A DNA stretch of 64,000 bases from Chionis minor (lineage: Eukaryota; Chordata; Aves; Charadriiformes; Chionididae): assembly GCA_013398295.1 (NCBI GenBank), contig VZSF01008845.1:186001-250000 (forward strand), written 5' to 3'. The notes below the pieces were generated by a model. It did no database searches. It had not been told where the DNA came from and saw nothing but the letters and a program-made list of their open reading frames with translations. Shown piece after piece: positions 12,618 through 24,533 of this stretch. How positions within the stretch are numbered: the stretch's first letter is position 1; every line of letters starts with the position of its first letter. The translations under genes were made by a program, and so were the position numbers.

Positions 12618-14611
12618 TTGAAAAATAACTTTTGTTCTAATTTAGAATGGAGTATAGATTTATTTATTAAAAAAAAAAAAGAAATAAAAATCTTGCATCA
12701 AAATAAAATTTGTATTAGTAAAATGTTCTGGAAAATATTCCTGTTGGATTTTCCCAGAGCCAAAAGGATCAGCCAGCTGCTCCAACTTGGGGAAGCTCCT
12801 TGAGCTGCCTTGTCTCCAGTCACTGGAGTTGGACAGCATGTGAACTGTCAGAGCTCATGATGAAGCTGGGGGTTCCTGGTCTCACCAGCCTGGTTTGGGC
12901 AGTAGAGCCCTGGACTAATATGGAGCTCTCCCTGCCCCAGTGCTGCCCTCAGATAGGCACCACGACACCCTCAAGAGCCAGGACCTCCCTGGTTAGCCAG
13001 GCTAGGAGCTTGCTGAAATACTCCTCAGCTCTTGCCTTGTTCTTTCTCTTGGGTTTCCTTTCTTTGGAAACCAAGATGTTCAGGAGATGTGGAAAGGAGG
13101 TCCAGACCTCAGCCTGGTCTGGAGTCCCCAACTCCCGATCCCTATGTTTCAACAGAGCTTGAGGGTTTCTTATCATATTTCACTTGCTTTGGAGGTGCAC
13201 ACAATGGTGACCCTAACCCTGAGCATCCCTGGTACAGGGAAGTTTTCTGGAAGTTACAATTCTCAAATAATCCATAAAAAGATATGACAGAGAAACAGGG
13301 AGAAAAAAAAAAGTTTATCAAGAATATTATGCTACACTACTGGTTTCCTTTACAGAATAAATTCTGTGAAAGTTTAACCAGATATTTTAGCATTTTACAT
13401 GTTAGTATTTCCACAGGCTTCATTAAGATGTCTCTTATTGTGTAGGTAAGAGATAAGAGGTAATGATACTGTATATTACTTCAAAGAACAGACCTTCCAG
13501 CTGTGATTGAAATGTCTGCTATGAAAAGGAGCAGAGAAGTGATTGCACAATGAAGTAAGGGTTTCCAGTTCTGTAGGAGGCAAATGCATTGGGACCACTA
13601 GTGGTGTAAGCTGATGGGCATTTCTGTTAACATTCTGGGAACATTCACCGCTCAAGAGCTCTTATAAAATATTTAAATACCCTTAGTTTTTGTCTTCAGC
13701 TTTAATTACCCATAAAATATATTCTATCAGTACTTACCTGCCAAATATTCAGATGCCTTAGCTTTGTGTTTTATATTAAGTTTTTATTTCTGTCAATTTG
13801 TATTTTAGATTGCAAATCAAGAAGCTTTCAAGATAGTTTTGATTAATTTTGGGCACAACTTGGCTTCATTTCTTTTTATGTTTTGATGGTAATTTACCAT
13901 GGCATAAAATTGCTTTACATTAAACTACACTCATGAATCAAGAGTCTTTTCCATTAACTAGATCCATTTAAAGACTAAGCCCACCTACAAATCAACTATT
14001 TTGCATCAGTTTCCATAATTATTGTGTAGCAAGAACTGGTACAATGGCATCATGAATTATTTCAGTTCATAGCTGGTTTAGATAAATAAAATGGAAATAT
14101 TAATACAACTGGTACCATGCTAAATTACCTGGCAGAGACCATGGTTTAGGGTCTGTTATTTTCTAAAACAGAAAAAAAGAGCTTTAGTTTATGCTGCTTT
14201 AGATTGCAACAGTATTTCTTAAAAAGAGCTCTATTCATTAGGAAATAATCCAGGGCTACCTTAGCTGTCTAGCTGGGAAGGAAACTAATATCTCATGACT
14301 GGAGCCCCAAGATGTTTTCATTCTTATTTATGTGTTTTCAAAAAATAAATATTTATTAAATATTTATTAAAAATATATATATGTGTATATATACTCATAA
14401 AATGTTCAGTGAAGCATTCTTTTGCTCATAAAGTTGTTTAGAATGGCTGACATATTAAAGAGAGAACAGGTAGCATTCATTGAGTTCACAACAGCTGTAA
14501 ATAATGTATCTGTAACACACCACTTGCTCAGAACAGCCTGGTTGAGCTTATTTCAGTTGATTTCAATGTCAAAGGTATTTTGTACAATATCACAGAATCC
14601 CAGAATCCCAG
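12618..14611. repeat. Block copy 3 of 3 (1,994 bp), joined to unique DNA
   Basis: It matches 8810-10803 over its full length and continues seamlessly into the rest of the CR1 fragment and then unique sequence. It is therefore the left end of the right-hand contig. Copies 1 and 3 together describe one genomic segment. Confidence 0.95.
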
Positions 14612-14790
14612 AATGATAGGGATTGGAAGGCACCTTGGGAGATCATCTAGTCTAAAACCCCTGCCAAAGCAGGTTCACCTCGAGCAGGTTGGACAGGAAC
14701 ACATCCAGCTTGGCTTTGAATATCTCCAGAGAATGAGACTCCACAACCTCTCTGGACAGCCTGTTCCAGTTCTTTGTCATCCTCATATTC
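14589..14790 (-). mobile_element. CR1 LINE 3' fragment, minus orientation
   Basis: The plus strand reads ATCACAGAATCCCAGAAT, then GGCACCTTGGGAGATCATCTAG, GAGCAGGTTGGACAGGAAC, GGCTTTGAATATCTCCAGAGA and CCACAACCTCTCTGGACAGCC. These are the reverse complement of the CR1 3' UTR and the last codons of its ORF. Only about 200 bp are present, so 5' truncation was severe. Contig copy 1 ends inside its first bases, so this repeat probably caused the assembly break. Confidence 0.93.
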
Positions 14791-15903
14791 AGTGGTTATG
14801 CATTATTTACAATAGTTCACTATGTCATATAATTATAAATAAAAAAATTACCATATTAATCCTCTTGTAATTTCCAAATTTTTTGTTTGTCGCTGTGGTT
14901 TCAGCAGATGTAGTCAATATAGCAGATGAAATCATCTCAAAGTACGGATGAAAATCAGACAATAAATTTTTAGCTTTCCTCAAATATTTGAAAATCAGTG
15001 GCTAAGCACTGGAAAGACTATTTTTATTCCTCTCCTTGCAAACTTTGTAGTTTTTTACTGTCCATCTCTTAAGTTGCTCTAATATATTAATGTTTATGAA
15101 TCATTTTAAATTTGATCATTCGGAGCATATATGGCAAAATTCTGACAAAAATTCTGATAATTTTTTTTCTACCATAATTAATGGTAAACATATAGCTGCT
15201 TGTTTTAAAAGCAAAAGGCTATTATTGAACAGGGACATTTTAGAAGCTATGATGAAATGTGTCTTGTGCCTTGCTGTAGTTGACATGGTTTCAGTAGCTG
15301 ATGGTCAAGTTAGGTCTGTTTGTTTTCAGAATGTCAGTATTTTTTAATCATGTCAGCAATTTCCACCAGTCAGGATTTAGCCAGAGTTTCCTTATGTCCT
15401 CACAATTCTCTGAGGCAAATGGTAACTTGTCTTCAGAATTGATTTTATTTTTCAGGAGGGTGAAGGCAGTCTTGTGCTCAATGCAAGTGAAGTGATCCCT
15501 CCTCATACCTGCAAACTGACATCAAGGCTCTGAGAAATTAGAACAAGCCCATCGATCTTAGTAGGTGTTAACTTACATGCCCCAAAATGTTTGCCTTACA
15601 TCAAGCTTCTCAACATGCCTTTGTTGCCTACACTTCAGTGTAGTCAAAGTATGCAAGGCCATGACTGCTCCTTAGTTGCTTGTGGAATAACGGGGGACCA
15701 GCTTAGGCCACAGGGAGTGTAGGATCAGGCTGTTTCATCTTTGAATCTAACCTGAGGTTTCATTTCACCTGTTGGATTCCTTAGGAGGTTGGAAGCAAAC
15801 ATCACTTTATTAGTTACTTGGTTGATTTTCAAGCTTAAATCTGGAAGAACAGTGAGAGATATCTTTTCATTTCACTTTGCTTCACTTCACTTCTTGCGGA
15901 GGT

Positions 15904-15935
15904 TCTGATGTCTTCATTCTCTGATGTCTTCATTC
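15904..15935. repeat. Perfect tandem pair of a 16-bp unit
   Basis: TCTGATGTCTTCATTC occurs twice head to tail. Confidence 0.9.
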
Positions 15936-18387
15936 TTATCCAAGCTCTAAAATCTGTAATTTTCTGCCTAGAGTTGCATCCAAATGACCTGAACAGAGAT
16001 CCCAAGGCTGAGGAAAACTAAAGCCATACATCATCAGTGTCTGCTCAAAAAGCTTCTTCCTTCTTTTATTTTTTTTTTTTATTCCTTGTCTTTAGACTTT
16101 GGAACAGCCTGATATAAGACCTGTCAGTCATCACATGCGTCAGAAGCCAGCCCTCAAAGGCCATGACTGTCAGCAGAAACTGATCCTGCTGCTAGGGCTC
16201 CCGCTGCCTGGGGTGCAGCGAAACCAGAAATTGTATCACCTTCAGATAATTAAAAAGAAAAATCTGGGTTTTTATTGAATTAAATTTGAAAATAAAAGAT
16301 GCTGCTTCTTTTTACTGTATGTGAACATGTGAGTATAGGCAAACTTCTTCTCAAAAGGGCAGTTTCAAAAAGAAATACGAGACATGAAAATTTGTGAGCT
16401 CAACCTTACCTTGAAATCTTTGTGAAATTGCAGCCTTCCATCTTGTGGATACATACATTTTGCTTATGAATGATTGGTGAGGCTCACAGATTGACATCTC
16501 CACAAAGACTGTTTAATGCTGAAGGATGACATTGCTATTCTATTTTTTTGAGTTGGCCCCTTTGATAGCTACAAGAATTGCTTGGTAAGAGAAGCACATT
16601 GCTTTAGTATATGTCTTGACTGACTGGGATACCTTTCCTGCTCTCAAAGGATTAATTGGAGCTTTCCTACCAGTTGAAGTGGTTAATAAAACATGTATCT
16701 GACAAGCGAATCAAGTCAACTGATCCCCTGGCCTAGGTAAAAGCTGCTAAGCACAAATTCTAAAAATTTGAGGAAACCCTCAAAAAGCAAGCAATCTCTC
16801 TGCCACCTCACTGTAAAATTAGATTCCTGAAGTGTATGACAATTAGCTGTAACAAATGTTCTGCCAAAGCCTAATACAGAGCTGTGGGGTGTTTTCCCTG
16901 ACAATGTTTAACTGCAGTTAAATATGCCAAGTTGACATTTGCCTGTAATTACCATGGAGCCTCATTGAGATCTTCACTCTCTAAAGAGAATTTGAATGAC
17001 TCCAGCATCTTCCAGGAAAACATGTCTTGTTTTCATTAATCTTTGCAGTGACTTTCACAGTTGGCAACCCATGACTAGAACCCAGCTCTCATAACATGAT
17101 CTGTCTTGCTTTGGAAGCTTGCATAACTTTTTCTGTGAAATAAAAAAAATACAAAGCCCTGAATGAAATTTCTAGTAGGAAGCATTATTAAATAATAATG
17201 TAGTTTAAGGCTCTCACATAGTAGGTCCTAGTTTCATTCAAAGTTATTATTCTATATACTTTGCTGCAGTGTGACACAATAAACTGTGTGGGTATCTAAA
17301 TATTAACTAATATAAACTACCTGAAGACTAAATCTGTGCATATTCTGACCATAACTGAACTCAAGACTGATGTCATATTCTCAATTTATGAGAAGAATGT
17401 GAGGAGAGAGCAACACAGTGAGAAATTTTCTATTTTCTCTTCTGCCCAGGCGTGCTCAGAATTTTGAATCATGGAAACAGCTTTTTAATTTACTGAAAAG
17501 TGAAACTACCTCTCTTGCAAAACCTTCCCAGCCCTCCTATGGCTGACAATAGGTGTTTAGTCTGAAAATACAATTAATAATGCTAGTGGAATGTCACCGT
17601 CCAAGGAAACCTTTAACACTGTATTTGTATTAAAAAGAAAAAATGTCTTGGACTTTCCTAATAGGTAATTGTCCATAGTGCTTGTCCATAACTTTACAAT
17701 TCTCTTTGGATGGTGAAATACAGGATAACAGTTTCTAATCAAGGTTATTCAGCAGAAATCTAGCAAACCTGCTAAATTTCTCATATTTGTTGACCTCTAC
17801 TTAAGTGAAAATCCAGGCTTTTCAGAAACAGCCTTACATTTGGTAGAATCAGCTGGTTTATGTACTATAGACTGTGCATGATTTAGATTTTTCATTTTCC
17901 TAGTTGTAGAAATAGGAAGTAAATCATAGTGATTCTCTACCTCGCTTCAGGAAGTTGTAGACTGTATGTTAAAGACAGTGAACTGCTCAGGTAGTGATAT
18001 ACAACCTGTACAAATAACACAGAGAGATAATGCTCCTCATTTCTGAGGAGTGCTTTCAGCACAGCTATCACACACTGAGACATTGACTTCTTTACCAACA
18101 AGTTGTGTGGCCCAGTTTGGCCAGATCCTTGAAGTGGAACCATCCACAACTTTTCCTTAAAGTGGGAGTGCTGAAAACCACTAATAGCTTTCCAATTACT
18201 AAAGCTCTGGCTTATTATAACACAAGGAATAAGAAAACTCTTGAAATAGAGAGGTCAGATTTGTTGGGTGAGACACTAAAAGGTCTGACAAAAAAAAAAA
18301 AATAATTCTCCAACTCCTACTTCTTGTATTCTTCTAGGGTGAAATCTTTCCTCAAGTCCTGATCACAATATAGCAATTTCCAACTAC

Positions 18388-18422
18388 TTTCTTTTTTTTT
18401 CCTTTTTTTCTTTTTTCCCCCC
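18388..18422. repeat. Pyrimidine-rich tract
   Basis: Interrupted T-runs ending in CCCCCC. Low-complexity DNA with no polypyrimidine-exon context that I can support. Confidence 0.8.
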
Positions 18423-19805
18423 TGTGTCATCCAGTTGGTTGTGCTTTTGCACCCCACTGTTTTAGGGAGACGTTACATCTCTGTTTGTCAGTAGGGTCCC
18501 TGTCCTGCAGTCCAGAAGGTTTCCCCCAGCTGATCATGCTCAGTGGCATCCAGGGACAGCTCCAATCTTTCCTTCATGCAGTTCTGCAGCTTCCACTGCT
18601 CAAGAACAAAACAGTGAGCAGACACCTTTTCTTGCTGCTGATGAGCTCTTTTTAAAACAAAATATACAGTAAACTGTAGTCAAGCCCATCATGCACACTG
18701 TATATACGTCTTTGTCATAGAAGTTTCCATGGGGTTTGTTACTTCATCTTGACTCTTGAGTCAGTCAACACTAGCAGCACCAAGCCTTTTGCAAGCAGGA
18801 TTTGATGCAGGTGCATAGAGAAACTGCTGGAGCAACACATGACCTGGATTGGTTGTATCTCATCAGGCAGTGCAAATTTAGTGTATGTAGAGTATATTTG
18901 TTAAGTATTCATTCTGTAAACATTACAGATTTTTATTTTTTTTTAAATTTATTCAATTAAAAGAAAAATACTTTTATGAGCTAGTCAGTTTTGGTAAAGG
19001 TTGGCTCCCTGGAAAAGCTATTGTATGGTCATGTATTGTACCCAAATGTGTTTATAAGACCATAAACTAAAGGCATGGGCAAACTGTACTGGTAGCAGTT
19101 TTTTCTTGTCTTTTGAGCACTGGATTTGTAGCCTGCATGACTTACAAGACTGTACTCATACCATATCTTCCATGCATGGAGACAGTAGTTGAGACTTATA
19201 GCACCATGTAAATGAATCAAAAAAACATTGGTGCATGCAGAGTTTAAAGGTGAAGATGAAAGAAAGGAGGTATTAAAAGGCAAAGTGAGGTGCCTAGAGT
19301 GGCACATGAGCCTGGAAACAATAAGTAGAATAAGAATCAATATTTTATGTCATATATGATGAAGTCTTTTGGGGAGAGAAAATCCACCTGTGTCTTGTTG
19401 CTAGCCTGGCTATTTCAGCCATAAGCATGTTTGTTGTTTTCTATTTCTTTAATCCCCAAGAAACCTGAAATTTCAAAAAGTCCAGTATTGATACAGTCTA
19501 TCAGTTTAGAGGAATACCTTTGCTGGTGAAATCATTGACGTGGTGAGGTTGTATAATTTCAATGGCAAAATGACTGAGGGTCTTATAAATTCATGCCCAC
19601 GGACAGAGCCAGTGTTACAGATCTTTACATTATTCTGCCCAATGAGTATGTTGTTTATTAGCTCTTGGGGCAAGAGCTGCCTGGAAATTGATTGTTTATC
19701 AGTCATAATGGCCTCCTGACCACGGTGTGCAGTCTGCAGAAGATATAATGGAAGTGGAGTAATACAGAAACCAAATTAGTCTTTCGTTTATGTGCCTTCA
19801 CTGGT

Positions 19806-19884
19806 ATGGGAGTAGGGGTTTTTGTTTGTGGGGTTTGTTTGTTCGGTTGTTTGTGGGGGTTGTTTGTGGGGCTGTTTGTTCGTC
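19806..19884. repeat. G/T-rich low-complexity tract
   Basis: Irregular GTTTGT/GTGGGG units, with G and T on the plus strand. It is the first of several such tracts in the window. Confidence 0.8.
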
Positions 19885-20191
19885 TGTTCTCAAAGCAGGG
19901 ATGGTTCTGTGGACCTGACCAAAAGCCTCTCAGAAGCATAAACATAATTAATTTTTTCCTGTGCTGAGAATGAGGGCGGGGCCTGATTCATTCATGTCAC
20001 AGAAAGGAGTGAGAAATGTCTGGAAAAAGAACAAGGCTAGGATCAAAAACTTTTAGGAGGACCCTGCAGAGCAGGCTTTACCTGTTGCCTATGGAGAGGA
20101 GGAGGGAGAAGTTGCTGCCTTACATTTCACTGTCTGTCCTTACCCACACTGTGTGAAGGTAGCAGTGGAAGCCTTTTTTCTTTTTTTTTTT

Positions 20192-20192
20192 N
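20192..20192. other. Single N in a T homopolymer
   Basis: A T-run of about 11 bases is interrupted by N and continues as TTTAGGG. Unlike the other single-N joins, no duplicated flanks are visible, so it may be a low-quality base or a minimal contig join. Confidence 0.7.
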
Positions 20193-22455
20193 TTTAGGGA
20201 AAGCAGAAAGAGGAATTATGGTTTTCTTAGTAACTGCCTGATTTTGCTGTATTTAAAGCTAATCTAAGCCACTTAGCTCTGAATGCAGAACAGCAGAAGG
20301 TTTAAAATGATGGTATGCCATAAGCATAGTATGTTTTAAGTGTTATACATACAAAGATGTATACACATGCTGATTTTTAATTACACCTCCCCCTTGGATT
20401 TTTTAAGTTTTAATTTAGCATGCAACAAAAAGTTGTGATGGCTTCATTCTGTATAGACTGATACATATATATCTCCCCCTAAGGAGCGACACGTGCCTGA
20501 CCCATGATCAGAGTTGACCTTTTTCAATTTATACAACTGTTTAATTCTCCCACTGTCTCCTTGCTGTAAAGAGAACACAGAATATGAAAACAGGACTTTG
20601 ACCTATGCGTTAAGCACGTGATTCACTATCAAAATCCTTGCTTACATGCGGAAAGGGAGAATATGAGACAGCCTGGGCTCACTCCTTGCTCCACCCTCCC
20701 TGCTGACCTGCATTTACTCTCTGTTGGAGGAGTACAACATGGGGAAGTTACTCCCATAGTGTTGTTCTATGTATGCTTAAAAAATAATGGGATGCTCCAC
20801 CAATATAAAAAAAAATCTAACTCTATCAAGATGCAGTTTTGCAATTCAGATAGCACCTCAGCTTTTTAAATTTAAATGCAGAATGAATAAAACAAAACAA
20901 CTAAGGATAATTTATTACCTGAATTTGTTGTTAGACGCAAACTAATAAAACATGATCTCAGATACTGAAAACTTACTGTGTCTTTAGTCCACTGATTCTG
21001 GGCATAAAGACTGAGTAACTGAAAAGTAATTTTTTGAATGTGCAATGTATTGCAATGTGTGCAATGTGTTGGGAGTCCTGGAATGTAAAATGGGAATTCA
21101 TTAAAAAATCCACATAAGTGAAAAACATAAAAATGGGAAAATTTTAAACTTTTCAAATAAACTGCAACCACAAATGAACAATAATTACACCATAGTTTCA
21201 TATGCTATTTAATGGAACCTGCGACATTTCCTTTTGCAGTTATGACTTCTTGACTAGAGAGCAAGCATGATGGTTTTTTAATAAAATCTTTGTTGAAAGA
21301 TGTGTGCAGTTCTAGGGCTTTGGGGAGAGGGGAAGAGTAGGTATCAAGGTGTCCAGAGCAGCTGGCTCCCCAGCTGACAATCTCAGCAGGGACACCAAGT
21401 ACAGAATAAACCTCTCACCCCTAGATGTCTCCCCAGGTCAGACTTAAGAAATGACGGCAGAGTAATGTGTAAAAGTTTATATCTGACATTAACCATTCTT
21501 ACGTGACCTACAGAGAAGTGTTATTATCAGCCACTTTCTGATGTTTGATGTAAACAGTGTTTTTCCAAAGATACATAGCTTAAGCTTAACTAAATTCTCT
21601 ATACTATAACTGTGAGGGTCATCTGCGGTCACAGTTTTTCAGAAAACATTACATTTTAAACTTCTTGGGATTCTTGCCTTTCCTATGTAGCATAATTAGT
21701 TGTACTTTGTCTGTTGAAGTTTTGTTTTCAATGAATCATTAGAATCACTTATTTCAAGTCTAAACGTGGAGCATATTTCAACTTCCTTTCTGTAAAAAGG
21801 GACATATAGTCTGATAGCTCATTAAAATAAAACAAAAAATGCCACTGAGAACCTTAAAATTCCTATTTTCTTTCTTCTCAGTGTGTGTGAAGAATGCTAA
21901 GAATCCACATAAGATCGCAAATTAAATGAGGAGAAAAATGTTTTATTCTGGAAAGGGCTCAGATGCTGTCATTGGTGTAAGAACCTGAAGAGAACAGAAA
22001 ATCTGTCACTTCTCCCAACCAGCAGGTGGGAGTGGTTGTGGTGGGGCACAATTTATATTTGTTACTTGAAAGATCAATTTTTTGATGGCACATTGCAGGA
22101 AAAAAACCTTTAAGAATAGTGTTAGAATGTTAAAAACAAAGCAATAATACTGGTGTCTGTTTCAATATATCAAATAATCCAGAAATTCTATGTGATTTAC
22201 TTTTCCATGTCTAATTAAGTCCAAAACCACAGTCCAAAACATCCATCAAGCTAATTGTAGTCAAATGTGAAAGAAATTTTCTTTCATGTTCTGCATGGTT
22301 CTCTACTTGCAGCAGAGTTAAATATATGGTTCTGCTTAATTAGGTGAGATCCCTCACCTAGTGTATTTATTAAATTAATTTCTCTTTGTGTGTAGCATTA
22401 ATGGTCAGCATTTCAGTTGCAGGAAAAGCCCCACACTTTAAATTTCTCAAGGTTT

Positions 22456-22491
22456 AAAAAAAAAAGGGCCGGGGGGGGAGGCGGGGGAGGT
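22456..22491. repeat. A-run followed by G-rich tract
   Basis: About ten A's, then GGGCCGGGGGGGGAGGC and GGGGGAGG. At least four runs of three or more G lie within about 25 bp on the plus strand, which fits a G-quadruplex-forming pattern. Confidence 0.75.
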
Positions 22492-23756
22492 GAGTGAAGA
22501 GACTCCTGGTGCTTGTGAACCTTGATATTTTAGCCCAACTTTCCAATCAGTAGTTTGATAGCAACTACTGCAGCCTCGAGATCCCAAAGTGAGAGTTGGC
22601 ATTTAACTAATCTAATCAGTTGAGAACATTTAGATCCATGGAGTCAGAGCTATTACTTGTACTGAAAAACAGAATATACAGCTGGAACAATGGATACATC
22701 CATCATCAAGAGCTGTGTCTGAGGTAGGGTTTTTGATCTTACAAATGTATTATTGCTTTACATGGTAAATTTTACTGCTAAATAAACACGAGTTTATTCG
22801 ATCGTGAATTTTACTTATCAAGTGCTTCTTTGTAAGATGAAGGAAGCTGCTTTTTTTTTTTTTGTGAGAGCTTTTTACTTTATTTCAGAGTTTTCCTGAC
22901 AAACAGGAAAGTACATCATTATTGTTGCCTTAAACACAACTGGGGTTTAGAAGCTCGTAGGTAAAATGTTACTTTCCACGTCTTAAGTAGTTTTCACTGA
23001 TTAATTTTGATTTTATACTGTGTGCAGAAAAAAGATATCTTTTGTTTTATCTCTTTCTGCTCCCTTTCCCCTCAGGGTGGAAGGGGAGAGACAGCATGGG
23101 AAGTAAACAAGTTGTGTTTTAATCCATCTTCCTTCCCAATGACCAGAAGAGTTCAGAGGAAAAGTAAAAAACTTCCTTTAATGGTGCATAAAACAAAGCT
23201 ACAAATCTTTTGGATTTTAGTCTGTCTCTAGGAAGACTGACATAAGGATCTCAGCATCAGTCTTCTGTTATCATTGGAATGAAACAAACTATTTTTATGC
23301 TCTACAGTGCACCTTTCTAATTCTTTTTGCTTTTCTCTTTTGGGACTTGCAAAAGTTTGTCTAGGCCATCTCTCTTTACAGGCACGCGTGGTTGTGTAGG
23401 CTTTTTGTTTATTTGAATATTTTGTGGGCATTTTTAGGATAGTCACAAGTAAATCCCAGCAGACACCAGGTGGTATTGCCTGTCATTAATCCAAATGTAT
23501 TCATTTTTCATTTTGGTGTTCAGTCTGTCTATAATTTTCCACGTTAAAGATGTGAAAGATTTTTAGAACCTTTTTATTTAGACTTCATTGCGATGTTGTA
23601 CTATATCTCCCTCTTCCTGCTGAACTCATTAGGAAAAGTCTTAATCAAAAAAGAGTACTAGTACTAAAATACATGAGTATTTTTTCAGTCAAATTATATT
23701 CATTGTGCAGCTGCATATAAGATGTGCCCATTTGTGAAATGTTCTATTTTATTTAG

Positions 23757-23761
23757 CTGAA
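23757..23761. repeat. Target-site duplication, left (CTGAA)
   Basis: It matches 24529-24533 exactly and fixes the LTR boundaries. Confidence 0.85.
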
Positions 23762-24528
23762 TGTCCTGGTTTGAGGTAAAACAGAAAAACATTTCTGTTC
23801 AGTAATTCTACTTTTCAGTTAAACCTCTTCTAACTCCCTGAATTTAATGGCATATTTTTCAGACAGTATCCTCTTGTAGCAGATAAGGTCTGATATTTAT
23901 AGTTAATACTGAGGAATGGCATGCAGAGAGGCTCCTGCTTATAGTTCTTGTTATAACAGCTGAGGTCAGCTAACTTTTTTATATGCCACATTGGAGGGTC
24001 AGGAGCAGAAGAGTGTAGAGGGGTCACACCTGCAGGGAGTAGTGGACAGAACAGGTGACCCAAAACTGACCAACAGGGTATTCCATCTGCCTCATGCTCA
24101 GTACAAAAGCTGAGGAATCAAAGGGGTCAGCCTCTTTCTTGAGCGGCCAGCATCCAAGGAGGACTCTGTCTGCTCGTCTGCCTTTGATCCCTATCAGTAC
24201 GTTCCTCAATTCAGATCCAGAATCCAGTTCATGTCCATCACTAAGTCCAGCCTGGGACTTCCCCTGTGCCTGCCAGTGATGTGATCATCATCCTGGGAAA
24301 TCGATACTGGTTTTGTATATATTGCATACATTTCCTTCTTTTCTAATTAATACTCTTATCTTTCTCTTAGTATTTTATTATTAATATTTCATTAAAGTAG
24401 TTTCATTTTGTTTTGTTTCAATTCATAAGTCTCTCTCTCTCTCATTTTCTCTCCTCTCTGAAGAGAAGAGGGGTAAAAGAGAGCATCTGTCATTTATTTT
24501 AGTGGCCAGTCTGGTGCAAACCATGACA
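23762..24528 (+). mobile_element. Solo LTR of an endogenous retrovirus (ERVL-like), plus
   Basis: It starts TGTCCTGGTTTGAGG and ends GCAAACCATGACA, so it has the TG...CA termini of an LTR. It is flanked by the 5-bp direct repeat CTGAA (23757-23761 and 24529-24533). A 5-bp duplication and a TGTCCTGGTTT start are typical of avian ERVL-type LTRs. Inside are a CATGCTCAGTAC core-promoter-like segment near 24090, and an A/T-rich 3' part with a (CT)n tract (24429-24443). No internal gag or pol sequence lies on either side, so this is a solo LTR left by LTR-LTR recombination. A second copy of the family lies at 36629-37364 on the other strand. Confidence 0.9.
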
Positions 24529-24533
24529 CTGAA
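24529..24533. repeat. Target-site duplication, right (CTGAA)
   Basis: It lies directly after the terminal CA of the LTR and is identical to 23757-23761. Confidence 0.85.

Larger units (their letters stand above)
14791..23761. other. Non-repetitive AT-rich stretch, no gene seen
   Basis: About 9 kb with no recognisable coding sequence or transposon. Open frames are below about 110 codons and carry no known motif. It contains a perfect 16-bp tandem pair (15904-15935), pyrimidine-rich and poly-A tracts (18285-18302, 18388-18422), a G/T-rich tract (19806-19884), an N inside a T-run (20192), and a G-rich tract (22466-22490). Confidence 0.6.

Noticed and set aside
8992..13287. Identical 120-, 81-, 75- and 66-codon frames in three places, as a possible tandem gene family
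   Set aside because: The copies sit in a block repeated around single N's, which is best explained as unmerged contig overlap. No family expansion can be claimed.
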